A DNA stretch of 64,000 nucleotides from Protopterus annectens (Eukaryota > Chordata > Ceratodontiformes > Protopteridae): positions 511,563,006 to 511,627,005 of the forward strand of contig NC_056745.1 in assembly GCF_019279795.1 (NCBI RefSeq), in the 5' to 3' direction. Under the pieces are notes generated by a model, which was given only the letters and a program-made list of their open reading frames with translations, made no database searches and was not told the origin of the DNA. Made by a program: the position numbers and the translations under genes. Of the stretch, positions 35,441 to 48,083 are shown in pieces; the stretch's first letter is position 1, and every line of letters starts with the position of its first letter.

Positions 35441-38400
35441 CCCAAAGCTGAGGTTGGGCGGCTGGGTCTAAATAGAATTAGGAGAGGCTATGAGGCCTTG
35501 CAGAACTGCAGTGGCAAAGCCTGCTCTGGATTTAGAGTAAAGAGGCAAGTGGTAGTGCTTGGTGAAAGTGTGCACTGAACTCCAAGTTGCAGCTTCCAAA
35601 ATTTCCTTGGTTGGTACTCCTCTGAGAAAGGCTGCTGCCCTGGTAGAATGTGGCCTAATATTCTTAGGCAATGACTTGCCATGCTGTGCATAGCAGAAAC
35701 AAATACAGTGTCCTATCCATTTTGAAATAGTCTGCTTTGAGATAGCCTTTCCTTGTGATCCTGCAGCATATGCTACTAACAGTCGCTCAGTTTTTCTGAA
35801 AGCTTTTGTCTTGTCCAAGTAGAAGCGTAGCTGCCTGTGTATGTCCAAAGAGTGTAGAAGTCTCTCCCCTTTATTCTGGGGATTTGGATAAAATGTTGGC
35901 AAATGAATGGTTTGTTTAAGAGCCACACTGGATACTACCTTTGGCATAAATGTTGGGTTTGTCCTTAGAGAAACCCTGTCTGGATGAAAAATAATAAAAG
36001 GTTCCACTGCCATTAAAGCCTGTAACTCAGACTCTTCTTGCTGAAGTTATTGCTAGGAGCAGAGCAGTTTTACATAATAATTTTATATCAGCTGTATTGG
36101 CTGGCTCAAAAGGAGGCAGTGTGAGCTTTTCTAAGACAAAGTTGAGGTCCCATGTAGGTGTCGGTGCTCTCCTTGGGGGGGTCTTATGTTTTTTGCCCCT
36201 CTGAGGTATTGTCTTAGCAGTGGATGAGAGAAAATAGGAGGTTACGTATTGTAAAGAGCTGACATGGCAGAGGCATGGATCTTAATTGATGAGGATAGAC
36301 CTTTGTCTAGCATCTCAGTTAGGTATTGCAAAATCCGAAGAATATTCAGGACAAGTGGCTCAAGTCCTTGTGCCTGGTTCCAAGCACAGAATCTCTATTT
36401 TTCTGCATAAGATTTCCTGGTGCTGGGCCTCCTGGCTTCCAAAATGACATCCATAACAGCTTTAGAGAGAGATGTGTTCTGAGTGGCTATATTATCTGCC
36501 ATGCAGCCAGATTTAAGGTTCTGAGTTGGCCGTGCAGGATCTGATTGTTTTGTGGAGTCAGATGATGAGGAAATTGAGGTAAAGTTCAGGCTGGGCCTTG
36601 AGACAAGCTCTTTAGGATTGGGTACCAGTGCTGGCATGGTCAGTCTGATGCAATCAGAATAATTTTTCGCTTCTCTTGTCTGACTTTTAGGAGCACCTTG
36701 GGAAGGAGAGGCAGTGGTGGAAAGGCATAAACTGTTAGGGTTTTCCAGCTGAATATCACTCAAGCATGGAAAGTGGATGCACTAAGTCCTTGTGCAGAAT
36801 CTCTGTAGTTGGCAGATGTGAGGGGAGGCAAAAAGATCTATGTTTGGGCATCCCCATTTCCTTGTTATCATGCTGAAGACCTGTGGATTTAGTTTCCACT
36901 CATGAGGGTCCATGAGGTTTCGGCTTAGGTCTTCTGCCAGCCTTTTTTTCTTTCCTGGCAGGAATTGTGCCTGTAGATGTACTTGATAGGTCAGTGCTGT
37001 GTTTCACAAAGTCATGGCTTGCCTGCAGAGGGGGTAGGAATATATGCCCCCTTGCTTATGTACCACATAACTGTAGTATTGTCCGTCTTTAGTAATAGTT
37101 GTCCTGGCTGTAGTAGGTCCTTGAAGGCTGGCAGGGCATTCTGTACAGCTAGCATCTCTTTTTGATTGATGTGAAGATGCATTTGGTCCGCGGGCCATGT
37201 TCCCTGAATACATTTTCCTGCCATGTGTGCCCCCCCAGGCATAAATCCGATGCATCGGTTGTCTGCCTGGTGGCTGTGGGTAAGGTGAAAGACTGTCCCT
37301 TGTGGTGACAGGCCAGTGCCCACCATCGAAACTCCTGTTGCAGGCAGGGCATAAGAGTTATAATTGTTTTCAGGCTGTGGCAATGTTGAGTCCAAACACT
37401 TTTTAGATACCATTGTAGCTTCCTCATATGCAGTCTTGCATATGGAATTAGCAGAATGCAGGATGCCATGAAGCCCAAAGCCTGCATGATTTTCCTTGTA
37501 GGTAGCTGGGTCTTTGTTGCCATCATTTGAAAGTAATGAGTCAGTTGCCGTTGTCTGGCGTGAGATAAGCCATCTGGGCAGTTGTATTTAAGCTTGCACC
37601 CAGGAATATTATCTCTTGAGAGGGCACTAGTTTTGATTTCTTTTCGTTTACTGTGTACCCTAGGCAAATTAGTAATCTTTTTACAAACGCCAGATGCTTT
37701 AGTAGAATGTCCTTGCTCTCTGCTTGAATAAGGCAGTCGGCCAAGTAAGGATATATTTGAATTCCTTTTTGTCTGCAAAATGCAATTACTGGGGCCAGGC
37801 ATTTTGTGAAGACCCTGGGCGCAGTAGATAAGCCAAAGGGCAGTGCAGAGAATTGGTAATGCATTGAGCCAGCCAGCTATGAATTTGAGGTATCTTCTGC
37901 AAGATTGTCTGATTGGGACATGCAGGTATGCCTCTTTGAGGTCCAAAGCAACTAGCCAAGCCTTCTTGCCCAGCATGGGTAGAAGTTGCTGCAGTGTCAA
38001 CATTTTGAATTTTGGAATATCCAGGAAAGTATTTACAATTGACAGGTCCAGTACTGGTCTCTAGGCTTTGTCCTTTCTGGGTACCAAGAAAAGTCTTCAG
38101 TAAAATCCTTGCCCCTGTTCTTGCTGTGGTACTTTTTGAACAGCTCTCATGTCCATGAGAGCAGAAATTTGTTTTTGTGTCTCTGCCCATTGATTTTGTG
38201 GCAGGTCTGGCATACCTTTTGACCTTGGTAGTGTGTGAAAGTGGAACCTGTAACCCTGAGAAACAATATTCAGTACCCATTTGTCCTGGGTGATCATATG
38301 CCAATTTTGATAGAAAAGTGCTAGTTTTCCCCCTAAGGGTGCTGCCAAAAGGTAAGTGCTTGGCATTTGTAGAGGGAAGTCATTGGGACTGTTTCCTATA

Positions 38401-40164
38401 AGGTTGTGATTTGTCTTCTCCGCCTTTGGGGGTTGAAGCACCCCAATGTTTAGGTCTGTATGAGCCTTGGGGCTGAGATCTGCCTCTTGGGCGTCTGTAT
38501 CTGCCTCTTTGTGGCCTGACACTGGAAAGGACCAATTTTTAGAAAGCCAGTTCCTGCTAAATCTAGGTGGCTGAACCTGTAAGAAATCCTTTACTGTCTG
38601 CACTGATTTTGCTTTATCCTCCATTTTCTTTAACACCTCTTCTGCCTTAACACCAAACAAAGTATCATGCTGTAATGGAGCATCCAATAATTTTGCTTTA
38701 ACGTGATCAGGTAAACTTTGTTCTTTTAACCAAGCATGCCTTCAAATGACAGAGCCTGTAACTGCGGCTCTGCAAGAAGCCTCTAATGAATCAAAACCAC
38801 ATTGCAGAGTATGCTTTCCCACTTGTTCAGCTGCATGCAATAAATCTTGCATTTTCTTATTGTCAGGACATCGAGCTTGTAAGCATTTTCTGTTTTAGCA
38901 AAGACGTTAGGTATTTTTGATATTTAAGCATGTGAAACTGGCAGTTTAAAGCCTTTACAGCTAAAGTAGCAGAAGTGTAAACCTTTTTCCCCCCATCTGT
39001 CCAGTGCTCTAGAATCCCTATCAGAGGGAACAGGGTTTTTTGCAGTGGAAGCCTTGACCCCTTTGGGACCCTGGGAAGCTGTTTCTGGGTCAGCAGCAGG
39101 GTTTTTATACATAAATTTATGACAGTCTGGGACCCTGTAATACCTATCTGGCTTGACTGGTGCAGGGGGTAATGAATCAGGAGACAAACTGGATTCAGAA
39201 AAAAACATCAATATCTAGTACAGGGGGAATAGCAAGGGGCCTGTGCTGAGGCAGTAAGAGAGTCTCTGATCCTTTTCTTGGATTCTGAATAATCCTGGCT
39301 TTCCCAATGGAAATGCTCCCTCATGGTGTGCAGGGTTTCCCCAAAACAGTAATCCTCAGGGGGAGACGCTGAAGGAATAGATTCTTCAGCATCAGAGTCC
39401 TCATAGGGAGGAAGAGAATATCCCTGTTCTGAAGAGGAATCAGAGGAAATAGAAACCTAGTCAGAGGAGTCATAATCAGTGTCTTGCCTAGGCCTTTTAT
39501 CAGGAGGCCGATGGGAGCCCCTGATCAAAGTAATTAGGTCCTCGGCCAAGCATCTGTTTCTTTGGCATGGATGACTGTCCAGGAGAATGCTGTACTTGTT
39601 TGTCTTTAATGGTGCTTTAGACTTTGCCTTGGCTTCTGAAGTAGATTTGATAGTAAGCTGTGAAGGTCTGAAAACACCCTCAGAAGCAGATGCCTGCTCA
39701 GCGGCTCCGGACCCATCTGAGGGAATAGTCTCCGAAGACCCAATATCTTGAGTTTCCAGAGGCCTGGTTGTCTCCACGTGGGAGTCGGAGGCGGCCTGTA
39801 GCTCGGAGGTAGTGGGTGTCAGGGGCTGCAAAAGCACCTCACTGAGAACCGGCGACTGGCCCAGAAGAGGCTTCATCGGTTTTGGACCTCGGATGCCTGT
39901 CCTTTTCTTTGTCTCTGCGTTTTTTTATGAATTCCGGTCGTCGGGTGTTCCGACAGCATTATGTAGTTAAACCTTCGGCCAAAGTAATGCAAAGCAAAAT
40001 CAAACCGATGCTTAATAGTGTGTTGGTTGAATCTAGCACAAAACCGACAACTAGCAACATCGTGGTCAGGGCCTAGGCAAGGAATACAGTAAGAGTGAAA
40101 ATCCTTATGAGGTATTTGCTTCCCACAAGAAATACAATTGTTAACTTTTACTGACATTGGTCTG

Positions 40165-40457
40165 AAGCAAGAAAAAGTTTCCCCAACGGGGTACTTAGCT
40201 TAATTGAAGACTTCAGTTCTGAAATTCGGATTCGAAAATCTCAGGAGTCGGCCGACCGGCACTTGGAAACTGCTTTTGCTTCGGGCACCGTGCGGCAAGA
40301 AAGACTGAAGAAAATGGTGTCGACTGCATCTTGTATACCCCTGGCTCACTGACGTCAGGTAAGAGGCGACAGCAACAGATGCCGGACCAGGACTTTGGAA
40401 TTCAGGCCGACTGCGAGTAGCCTATATGTAATGACTTCAACAGTGAAACACGAACAT
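40165..40457 (-). repeat. Right ITR of A3, promoter end with CRE box
   Basis: Inverted partner of 34,944-35,160. Read on the minus strand it has the palindrome TGACGTCA (40,350-40,357), then G-G-G-T-A-T-A-C-A-A (about 40,331-40,340) as a TATA-like box, then A-C-C-A-T-T-T-T-C-T-T-C-A-G-T and the gag-like region whose first Met lies at 40,157. The likely transcription start is within this repeat. Confidence 0.82.
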
Positions 40458-42344
40458 CTTGTAGCCTTGTGACACTGTCTAGAACCTATTTGTCCTGAGT
40501 TATAATGTGCCAATTGAGAAAAAAGTGCTAGTTTTCCCCCTAAGGGTGCTGCCAGAAGTTAAGTGCTTGGTGCAGGCAGGGGGAAGTCATTGGGACTGTT
40601 TCCTGTATGACTGTGCTTTGTCTTCTCCACCTTTGGAGGTAGAAGTACTCCACTGCTCAGACCTGTAGGATCCTTGCGTCTGGATCTGCCCCTTTGAGGT
40701 CTGCCTGAGACTGGAAAGGACCAATTCTTTGTAGGCCAGTGTCTGCTAAATCTAGGTGGCTGAACCTGTAAGAAATCCTTGACCATTTGCATAGATTTAG
40801 CTTTGTCCTTCATTTTCTTTAACTCCTCTTCTGCCTTAACACCAAACAAGGTATCATGCTGTAAAGGAGCATTTAGTAATTTTGCTTTAACATGGTCAGG
40901 CAGATTTTGTTCCTTTAACCAAGCATGCCTCCTAATGACAGAACCCGTAACAGCGGCCCTTGCAGGAGGCCTCCAGAGAATCAAACCCACATTGCAAAGT
41001 ATGCTTTCCAACTTGTTTAGCTGCGTGCAATAAATCCTGCATTTCTTTGTTTTCTGCACATTCAGAATTTGCCATCATTTTCTGTTTAAGCAGTATCATG
41101 ACATATTGCTGATATTTGAGAATATGAAACTGGCAATTTAAAGCCCTTATAGCCAAAGTAGCAGATGTGTAAATCTTTTTTCCCCCATCTATCCAGCGCC
41201 CTAGAATCCCTGTCAGAAGGGGTAGGGTTTTTTGCAGAAGCCTTGACCCCCTTTTGAACCATGATAAATAGTTTCTGGGTCTGCACTAGGGTTTTTGAAA
41301 AGGAATTTATGAGAGTCAGGAACCCTGTAGTATCTGTCCGGCTTAACAGGAGCTGGAGGAAGAGAGTCAGGGGTCAAACTAGGCTCCAAGAACACATCAT
41401 CTACAAAGTCCAACACAGGTAGAATAGCTAGAGGCCTGTGTTGAGGAAGTAAAAGGAAGTCTCTGAGCCTTTTCTTGGATTCTCAAAAATCATGGCTCGC
41501 CCAGTGGAAGTGCTCCCTCATGGTATGCAAGGTTTTCCCAAAAGAATAGTCCTCAGGAAGAGAAGCTGAAGGAATTGATTCTTCAGCATCAGAATCCTCA
41601 TAGGGAGGAAGAAAATATTCCTGATCAGAAGAAATGGAAACCTGATTTGAAGATTCATAGTCTGTCTCTTGCCTAGGCCTCTCATAAGGAGGGGGATGGG
41701 AACCCCTGATCACAGTAATTAAGTCTTCGGCCATTTTGAGCATCTTTTTTTGGGCATGGAGGCTTGTCCTTGTGTCTGGTGAGCTTGTTTCTTTGCCTTT
41801 AAAGGTGTTTTAGTCTTTGAAGTCGGTTTAATATATAATTGTTTAGGTCTGAATACACCCTCAGAAGCAGATGCCTGCTCAGCGGCTCCGGACCCATCTG
41901 AGGGAATAATCTCAGAGGCTACAATACCTTGAGTTTCCAGCAGCCTGGCAGACTCCACATGGGAGTCGGTAGTGGCCCGCGACTCTAAAATAGTGGGCGT
42001 CAGGGTCTGCGAAAGCGCCTCACTGAGAACCGGCGACTTGCTTAGGAGAAGCTTCGTCGGTTTTGGACCGCGGTTGCCTTTTTCTTTATGTTTTTTGTGA
42101 ACTCCGGTTGTTGGATGGCTGTCCGACGACATTGTACAATTAAATCTTCGCCCAAAACAGCTTAATGCAAAATCGTACTGACGCTTAATAGTGCGTTGGT
42201 TAAATCTAGCAGAAAACAGACAACTAACAACATCGTGGTCAGGGCCTAGGCAAGGAATACAGCAAGAATGAAAGTCCTTATGAGGTATTTGCTTCCCACA
42301 AGAAATACAATTTTTAACTTTTTTCTGACATCGGTCTGGAGCAA

Positions 42345-42645
42345 GAAAAAAGTTTCCCTAATGGGGTACTTAGCTTTTAATCAAGACTTCGGATCTGAAA
42401 CTCGAACACGAAAATCTCAGGAGTCGGCTGACTGGCACTTCCGAACTGCTTCTACTTCGGGCACCGCACGGCAAAAAAGATGGAATAAAATGGCATCAGC
42501 TGCATCTTTTATATCCCTGATGTCAGGAAAGAGGTGACGGCAACCGACGCAGGACCCAAGACTTTGGAATTCAGGCCGACTGAGGGCAACCTGCCAGCAG
42601 GATAACCCAAATGTAATGACTGCAACAATGAAACACAAAGAACAT
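42345..42645 (-). repeat. Right ITR of A2 (promoter end)
   Basis: Inverted partner of the left ITR at 32,000. Read on the minus strand it gives C-A-C-T/A-x-T-T-G-C-A-G-T-C-A, T-T-G-G-G-T-T-A-T-C-C-T-G-C-T-G-G-C-A-G, a CRE variant TGACATCA and a TATAAAA box near 42,510, upstream of the gag-like region. Confidence 0.85.
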
Positions 42646-43619
42646 CTGGGGGGTTTGCTAAAGGTCTATGTTGTGGCAAATCTAGAAATTCCCCGAGACT
42701 CTTTTTGGAATGAAGACAGTCTTGGCATTCCCAGTGGAAATGCTCTCTTAAAGTATGCAAGGTTTCACCAAAAGAAAAATCCTCTGGAGGAGAAGCAGAG
42801 GGAACGGATTCCTCTGCATCTGAATCCTCATAAGCACATAAAGGCATGTGTCTTCATAATCGGATACCTCAGAGTCGGACTCTTGGCCTGTTAAAGCTGC
42901 TGGGGACAGGTCTCTTTCTTTTAGCAGGGGAAGGCTGGCTTCCCCTAATCAGCATAATAAGGTCTTCTGCCATTTTAAGCATTTGGTGTTGTGGCAAGAA
43001 AGCTGGTGCTTGTGGTTGGGTCTGTTTTTTTAGGTGTAGCTCGTACTCTTGACCTTAGAAACCCGGGAGTTTTAGAACTGAAGACGTGAAAGAAGTAGGT
43101 TTGTGTCGAATATCAGTAGTGCGAAGAACTTCCTCAGAAGCCGGTGCCTGCTCAGGGGCTCTGGCCCCATCCAAGGTAGAGACATCTGCAGGTTCCACAG
43201 TCGAGAAAGAGTCTCACGGCATACCGGACTCCAAACGGGTCTCAGTGGCAGCCTACGAATCCACTGAAGTGGGCATCAGGGGCTGCGAATGCACCTCAGT
43301 GAGTACTGGCAAACTGGTGACTAGCTTAACGGAAGCGTCATTGGCAGTTTGGACCTGTGCGGTCTGTCTGACTTTATCCTTACATTTTTTCGGAAGATCG
43401 GTAACAAAGCCATTTCAGAATACGGAGATAGACACCAAAAGTATTTAGTGACAATAAGGGCCTGATGACAAATAGTTTGGGCTTTGAACAAAGCACAAAA
43501 CCGACAGTGAGGTACGTTGTCGTCTGGGCCTAAACAAGTGATGCAGTAAGAATGGAAATCTCGGTGTGGTATTTGCTTTCCACAGTCAAGACAATTTTTA
43601 ACTTTTTCTGACATCGGTC

Positions 43620-43926
43620 AAAGCAAGAAAAAAAGGATCCCCAATGGGATACTTAGCTTTAGAAGACTTCAGGATGATTCAATTCAGAAACGAAGAGACG
43701 GGTAACGGCCGAACGGCACTCGTGTGAACTGCTTCGGGCTCCTCAGCAAGAAAGACTGATGTAATGGCATCTCCTGCCTATTTGTATACCCCTGACGACC
43801 TGTCAGTCCTGGAGTGACAGCAACCGACGCAGAAATACTAAGTCCCTGGTATTCGGGCCAACTGAGGGCTACCTGCAGGCAGATAACCCAAGTGTGATGA
43901 CTGCAACAGTGAAACACGAAGAACAT
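43620..43926 (-). repeat. Right ITR of A1
   Basis: Inverted partner of the left ITR of A1. Outer tip G-A-A-A-C-A-C-G-A-A-G-A-A-C-A-T at about 43,911-43,926, after which the gag of E resumes. Confidence 0.82.
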
Positions 43927-45593
43927 TAACAATTTCTTGGAGGCATTCGTCTTCCAGGGAGGATTATTTTTTCCTCATTTTCCAAGATCTTTGCTGGTAT
44001 TTAATCACATGGAATTGGCAGCTGAAGGCCCTCATGGCCAGGGTACAATAAGTGTAAACCTTCTCTCCATACCATCAGAGGCCCTGCTTTGTCTGTGGGT
44101 AGTGTTTTTTGAGGTACTAGCCTTAACTGCTTTGTGCCCAAGAGTGACAACCTCTGGGTCAGCAGTGGGTTTCTTGAAAAGGAATTTATGCGTCCAGTAT
44201 CCTGACAAAAGTCTTGTTTTTGAAAGGCTGTTGGAAATGAGCCTGGGTTGAGACAGGATTCTATGGAAACATCCTCTTATCACCTGCAAAACCCCAGGAA
44301 TAGCCAAGGGTTTGTGCTGTGGGAGAATCAAGAACTCCCTGACCCTCTTTTTTGATTGGGGTATGCTCCTGTCTGCCACTAGAAAAATTCTCTCATGGCA
44401 TGCAGAGTTTCCCCAAAGGTAATGTCCTCAAGGGATAAAGTAGAAGGTAAAACCTCTTCAAAGTCTGAATCCTCAGAGCAGGAAAAGAAGGTTTCATCTT
44501 CCAGGACAGTCCTCCTAATCACAGTCTTACCTGAATCAGGGGTTCTGAAAGGGGCTCCAGGAGTAGGCTCTCTCTCCCTTTTTCCTGGAGAAAATTCAGG
44601 GGGAAACTGCCTGCCTCTGACCAGACAAATAAGGTTCTTGGCCAGCCTAAATCCTGCTGGTAATCAGTGGGATGGGAGACGGTAGGCCTAGACACAGACC
44701 CCAAGGTCAAGCTCTTAGGTGTAGCTTTCGCCTTGGGCCTGTGTGTGTCTACTACTCTAAGGCCAGTCTCTGGAAAGGAGGGAAAAAAAAAAAAAAAGGG
44801 TAGTTTGACACCTGAGGGGAGTGTCATTGGTTGTGGCTTGTTCGCTGGAAGCCAAAGCCTGCACAGCAGCTCTGGACCTGACCAACAAACTGTAAGCCAA
44901 GTCCTGTGCTGAACGTTAGGGACCTGACAGCATGTCGGATTCAGAACAGGTCTCGATAGAGGCCTGTGCCACAACCTCGCTCACAGAAAGGGGCTGTGAG
45001 TGCACCTCACCAGCCTCTGCAATAAGCCTTGAGGGATTGGCAGCCAGAGAACTAGTGTCGTCCGAGGCCCTAAGTTTGGGCCTTTTTTTCCTTCTTTCCC
45101 TTAGGGAGCTCAATCTCAGGTGATGGACACCATTGCACAATGGGATGCGGACTGCTGAATATTGTGGTTAGACAGACTTTTGGCCCTACACCTTATAGTT
45201 CTGGTATTGAAACAGGCACACAGATGACAATTAGGGACATTGTGGTGTGGGCCTAAGCATGAGACAGGCAAAGTGAGATTTGTTTTCCACAGCGGAGACA
45301 CTGCTAACCTTATCTGTAATGACAGAGGTCCCCAATGGGGTACTTAAATTTTAGAAGATTTTTCACTCTGGTTCAGACTGACCAACACACAGTACAGCTT
45401 TGGGCTCTGATGGCAGGACAGACTGTCATGGCATTGGCTGGCTCCCTTTATACCAAAACGTTCTGACATCAGGGTAGAGCATCCACCAGCCTTAGGAGGA
45501 GGGGAACTTTTTACTCTGGTAGTTAGGCTGACAAAGGGTTTCTGAAGCAGGAAATCCAAAAAAGTCAGGGCTGCAACAGTGAAACATGAAGAA
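43927..45593 (-). pseudogene. Gag-like end and right ITR of element E, broken
   Basis: Continuation of E to the right of A1. The gag-like region runs from 43,927 to about 45,300, with an N-terminal part near 45,200-45,300 resembling the C-L-G-P-x-H-N-V-P-x-C-x-x-C-A-x-F-N cluster of the other copies. The right ITR (about 45,330-45,593) has a T-T-T-A-T-A-C-C box near 45,455 and a TGACATCA-type block near 45,470. The sequence is more diverged from A1-A4 than those are from each other. Confidence 0.72.
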
Positions 45594-45904
45594 AAGTTGT
45601 GCAAAATCTTACTATAACCATAGATGTCCTTCTCTTCTATGTTGCAGTATTCTGTACAGTTGGGTTTTCTCCTTTTGCTATACGAACGTCTGGCCAGTAT
45701 ACAAAAGTTTGCAGTCACTGCATGGTGCGTAGGGCGTCTGACATGGCTAACAGAGAGTGGGCCATAAATGTGACGTCTCTGCACACCAGCCTTCAGAACC
45801 AAGTGCCCTAGTCGGAACCAGTCCCAGAGAAGGTGGTGCAAGTCATGTGCCATCCCAGAACAGGAATACCTGATATCAGGAGGGGAAGGTGGGAGGGAAA
45901 AAAT

Positions 45905-46005
45905 ACTGCAACATGGAAGAGGACATGTATGGTTAATGTAACATTTTATACAACTTTTTTATGTCTTTTTATTTACATGTTGCAGTATGTTGTACAGTTG
46001 GGTGA
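45905..46005. repeat. ICR of B2
   Basis: Complement of the left tip (A-T-A-C-T-G-C-A-A-C-A-T-G-G-A-A-G-A-G ... T-A-C-A-A-C-T-T) followed by complement of the right tip (A-T-G-T-C-T-T-T-T-T-A-T-T-T-A-C-A-T-G-T-T-G-C-A), with a short T run between them. It fixes B2's ends at 45,594 and 50,856. Confidence 0.82.
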
Positions 46006-46320
46006 GTGCCTAAGCTCACTAAGAGGAAGTGGGTGGTGGCCTTGAGGAATTTTCCAGGAAACCATGGAGGACAGCCCTGGCGAATCTAGCTCTACACCTG
46101 GAAATCTAATCTATTTTGTAATGTTTTGTGAAGGTGTGCACAGACCACCAGGTGGCTGCTTCAAGTACAGTGGGAGTGTCCAGGCCTTTGAAAAAAAAAG
46201 CTCCTGCTGAGGCCATTAACCTAGTGGAATGGACCTTCACACTGCCTTGCAAGTGTTTACCATGGTGTGTGTAACAAAGGGAAACAGCCCTGGAAATCCA
46301 GGCTGAAATGGTTTGCTTAG

Positions 46321-47030
46321 TTACTGCTTTCCACAGGGCCCTGGGGTGGAAAGAGACAACTGGTCAGCCTGTCTGATGTCCTTGGGTTTCTGCAGATAGA
46401 ACCTGAGCTGTCTGTGCACATCAAGGGAAAAAAGTACTCTTTCTCTATCTCCCTGTGGGTTGGGGAAGAAAGTGGGCAGGAGGATGGCTTGGTTTAAGGC
46501 AAGGTCATTAACCACCTTGGGTATGAAGGAAGGGTTAGTTCTGAGGGTTACCCTATCTCTGTGGAAGATGAGGAAGGCAGGGATAGCCATGAGAGCTTGC
46601 AACTCAGAAACTCTTCTAGCTGAGGTCAAGGCCACCAGAACAGTCTTTCATGTGCAGTGTTTTAGGGAAGCTTTGGATGCAGGCTCAAAAGGAGGTAGTG
46701 TGAGCTTCTTCAAGACATAGTTCAGGTCCCATGGAGGCAGGATGGGTTTCCTTGGCAGCCTGAGATGGAGTATCCCCTTAAGGAACAGTTTTGCAAGTAG
46801 TCTGGAAGCTAAGGGGTGGAGGGGGTCCAGGGATAGGCAAGCAGAAATGGCAGACAAATGGGCTTTGATAGAGTTGTCATTAAAAGTTCACACAGACAGG
46901 ACAGCACTAGGAGGACCTCGCTTTGCAATGGGTCCAACTACCTTCTAAGACACTATATGGAGAATCTTTTCCACTTTGATACACAAGATCTCCTGGTATT
47001 AGGTTTCCTGGCCTCCTGCAGGACAGTGAG
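46321..47030 (-). pseudogene. B2 tyrosine recombinase part, broken
   Basis: YR remnant with R-K-P-N-T-R-R-S near 46,985-47,010, the S-A-C-L-S-L-D-P-L region, then A-L-T-S-A-R-R-V-S-E-L-Q near 46,600-46,635 and F-H-R-D-R-V-T-L-R-T-N. The C-terminal motifs continue below 46,321 toward 46,080. Closest to the YR part of B1. Confidence 0.78.
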
Positions 47031-48083
47031 CACATCCTCATTGTATAAGTGCCTCAAAGGCATCAAAATCCTATCACCCACAAGGTGAGGTGAAGATTGT
47101 GCCACTGTGGGTGAATTATAGGTAAGGGGAACCAATGCTGCCTTGGCCAATAGGGAGTCACCGGTAAGATTTTTGGTTTGTCCTGCTGGATCTTCAACAG
47201 AACTTTCTGAAGAGGGAAGGGGTGAAAGGCATAGAGAAACATCCCCTTTCCAGGAGACTGAAAAGGCAGCTGTTGCTATTGCCAGAGATTCTGGCAGTCT
47301 GGTGCAGGAGGGAAGTTGCCTGCTCATGGTGGAGGCAAACAGGTCTATTTGAGGTGTACCCCATCAGTGGACAAGGTCCAGGAAGATATCCCTGTGTAGC
47401 ATCCATTCATAGGACATTGTCATGAACCTGCTGAATCTGCCTGAAAGTTCTGTAGGGAAGGGATGTAAACTATCTAAAGAGCAGCTCCCTGACTGGTAGC
47501 CAGTTCCCACACAAGGACAGCTGGTCTGCAAAGATAGATCTAGTTTCCCCCTGCTTGAACAGATACCACAGTACTGTGGTATTGTCTGTGAAAAGCTTTA
47601 GGGGTCCCTGCTGCAGCCTGGGTTAAAAGGCTTTCAAAGCCAGAAGAATTGCTCTCATTTCTCTTACAGTGATGTGCTCTTTTCTGTGTGGTTCAGGCCA
47701 AACTCCCTGCACCTTTAGGGGCCCCAGCATAGTTCTCCAACAGACGTCTGAGGTGTCTGTGTACATGACCTGTTTTGGAGGTGGCGGTTGGAGTGGAAAG
47801 CCTGGTTTGAGCTTCACCTGGCCCAGCCACCAATGGATCTCCTGTTTGAGGCAGGGCAGTTACAGGCACCTTGAAACTCCAGGGGCTGGGAGTTCTGAGT
47901 CCAAACAGACCAGAGGTGGTACTACAGTTTCATGCAAAACTTGCTAAAGGCAGCATTGATAGAATGGAAGCCACGTAGCCCAGGAGCCTGAGGTACTGCC
48001 TTGCAGTCATTCCTTGGTTTGAAGTACCAAAAGTAGGTATTGTGTCAGGCTTTCTGCCTTCTGGGGAGGAAGGAAAAAGGGTG

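Larger units (their letters stand above)
34944..40457 (-). mobile_element. DIRS retrotransposon A3, broken, innermost of the nest
   Basis: A full-length A-subfamily DIRS copy of about 5.5 kb on the minus strand, uninterrupted by other elements. Parts: left ITR 34,944 to about 35,160; ICR about 35,340-35,440; YR about 35,460-36,420; RNase H and following domain about 36,600-37,330; RT about 37,330-38,110 (Y-P-Y-L-x-D-C-L-I motif near 37,730); gag-like region about 38,110-40,157, with an N-terminal Cys/His cluster C-x2-C ... H-x4-C-x2-C at 40,040-40,140; right ITR about 40,165-40,457. Inserted in A2. Broken, roughly eight breaks; the youngest member of the nest. Confidence 0.92.
32000..42645 (-). 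mobile_element. DIRS retrotransposon A2, broken, inserted in A1, host of A3
   Basis: A full-length A-subfamily DIRS copy on the minus strand, about 5.1 kb without A3. Parts: left ITR 32,000 to about 32,215; ICR about 32,385-32,490; YR about 32,522-33,480; RNase H and following domain about 33,580-34,070; RT about 34,070-34,930; gag-like region 40,458 to about 42,330; right ITR about 42,345-42,645. It sits in the gag of A1 and is itself split by A3 near the RT/gag boundary. Broken, around eight to ten breaks, although the YR part is still long and open. Intermediate in age: younger than A1, older than A3. Confidence 0.9.
27853..43926 (-). mobile_element. DIRS retrotransposon A1, broken, inserted in E, host of A2
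   Basis: A full-length A-subfamily DIRS copy on the minus strand, about 5.4 kb once A2 (32,000-42,645) is set aside. Parts: left ITR 27,853 to about 28,070; ICR about 28,200-28,300; YR about 28,330-29,320; RNase H and following domain about 29,500-30,140; RT about 30,140-30,920; gag-like region about 30,980-31,999 and 42,646-43,614; right ITR about 43,620-43,926. Both tips are recognisable (A-G-T-A-C-A-G-T-T-G-T-G on the left, G-A-A-G-A-A-C-A-T on the right). It lies in the gag of E. Broken, about ten or more breaks; older than A2 and A3. Confidence 0.88.

Noticed and set aside
27853-43926. LTR retrotransposon or endogenous retrovirus
   Set aside because: The terminal repeats are inverted and not direct, there is an ICR, and the integrating enzyme has tyrosine-recombinase motifs; no protease, DDE integrase or envelope was seen.
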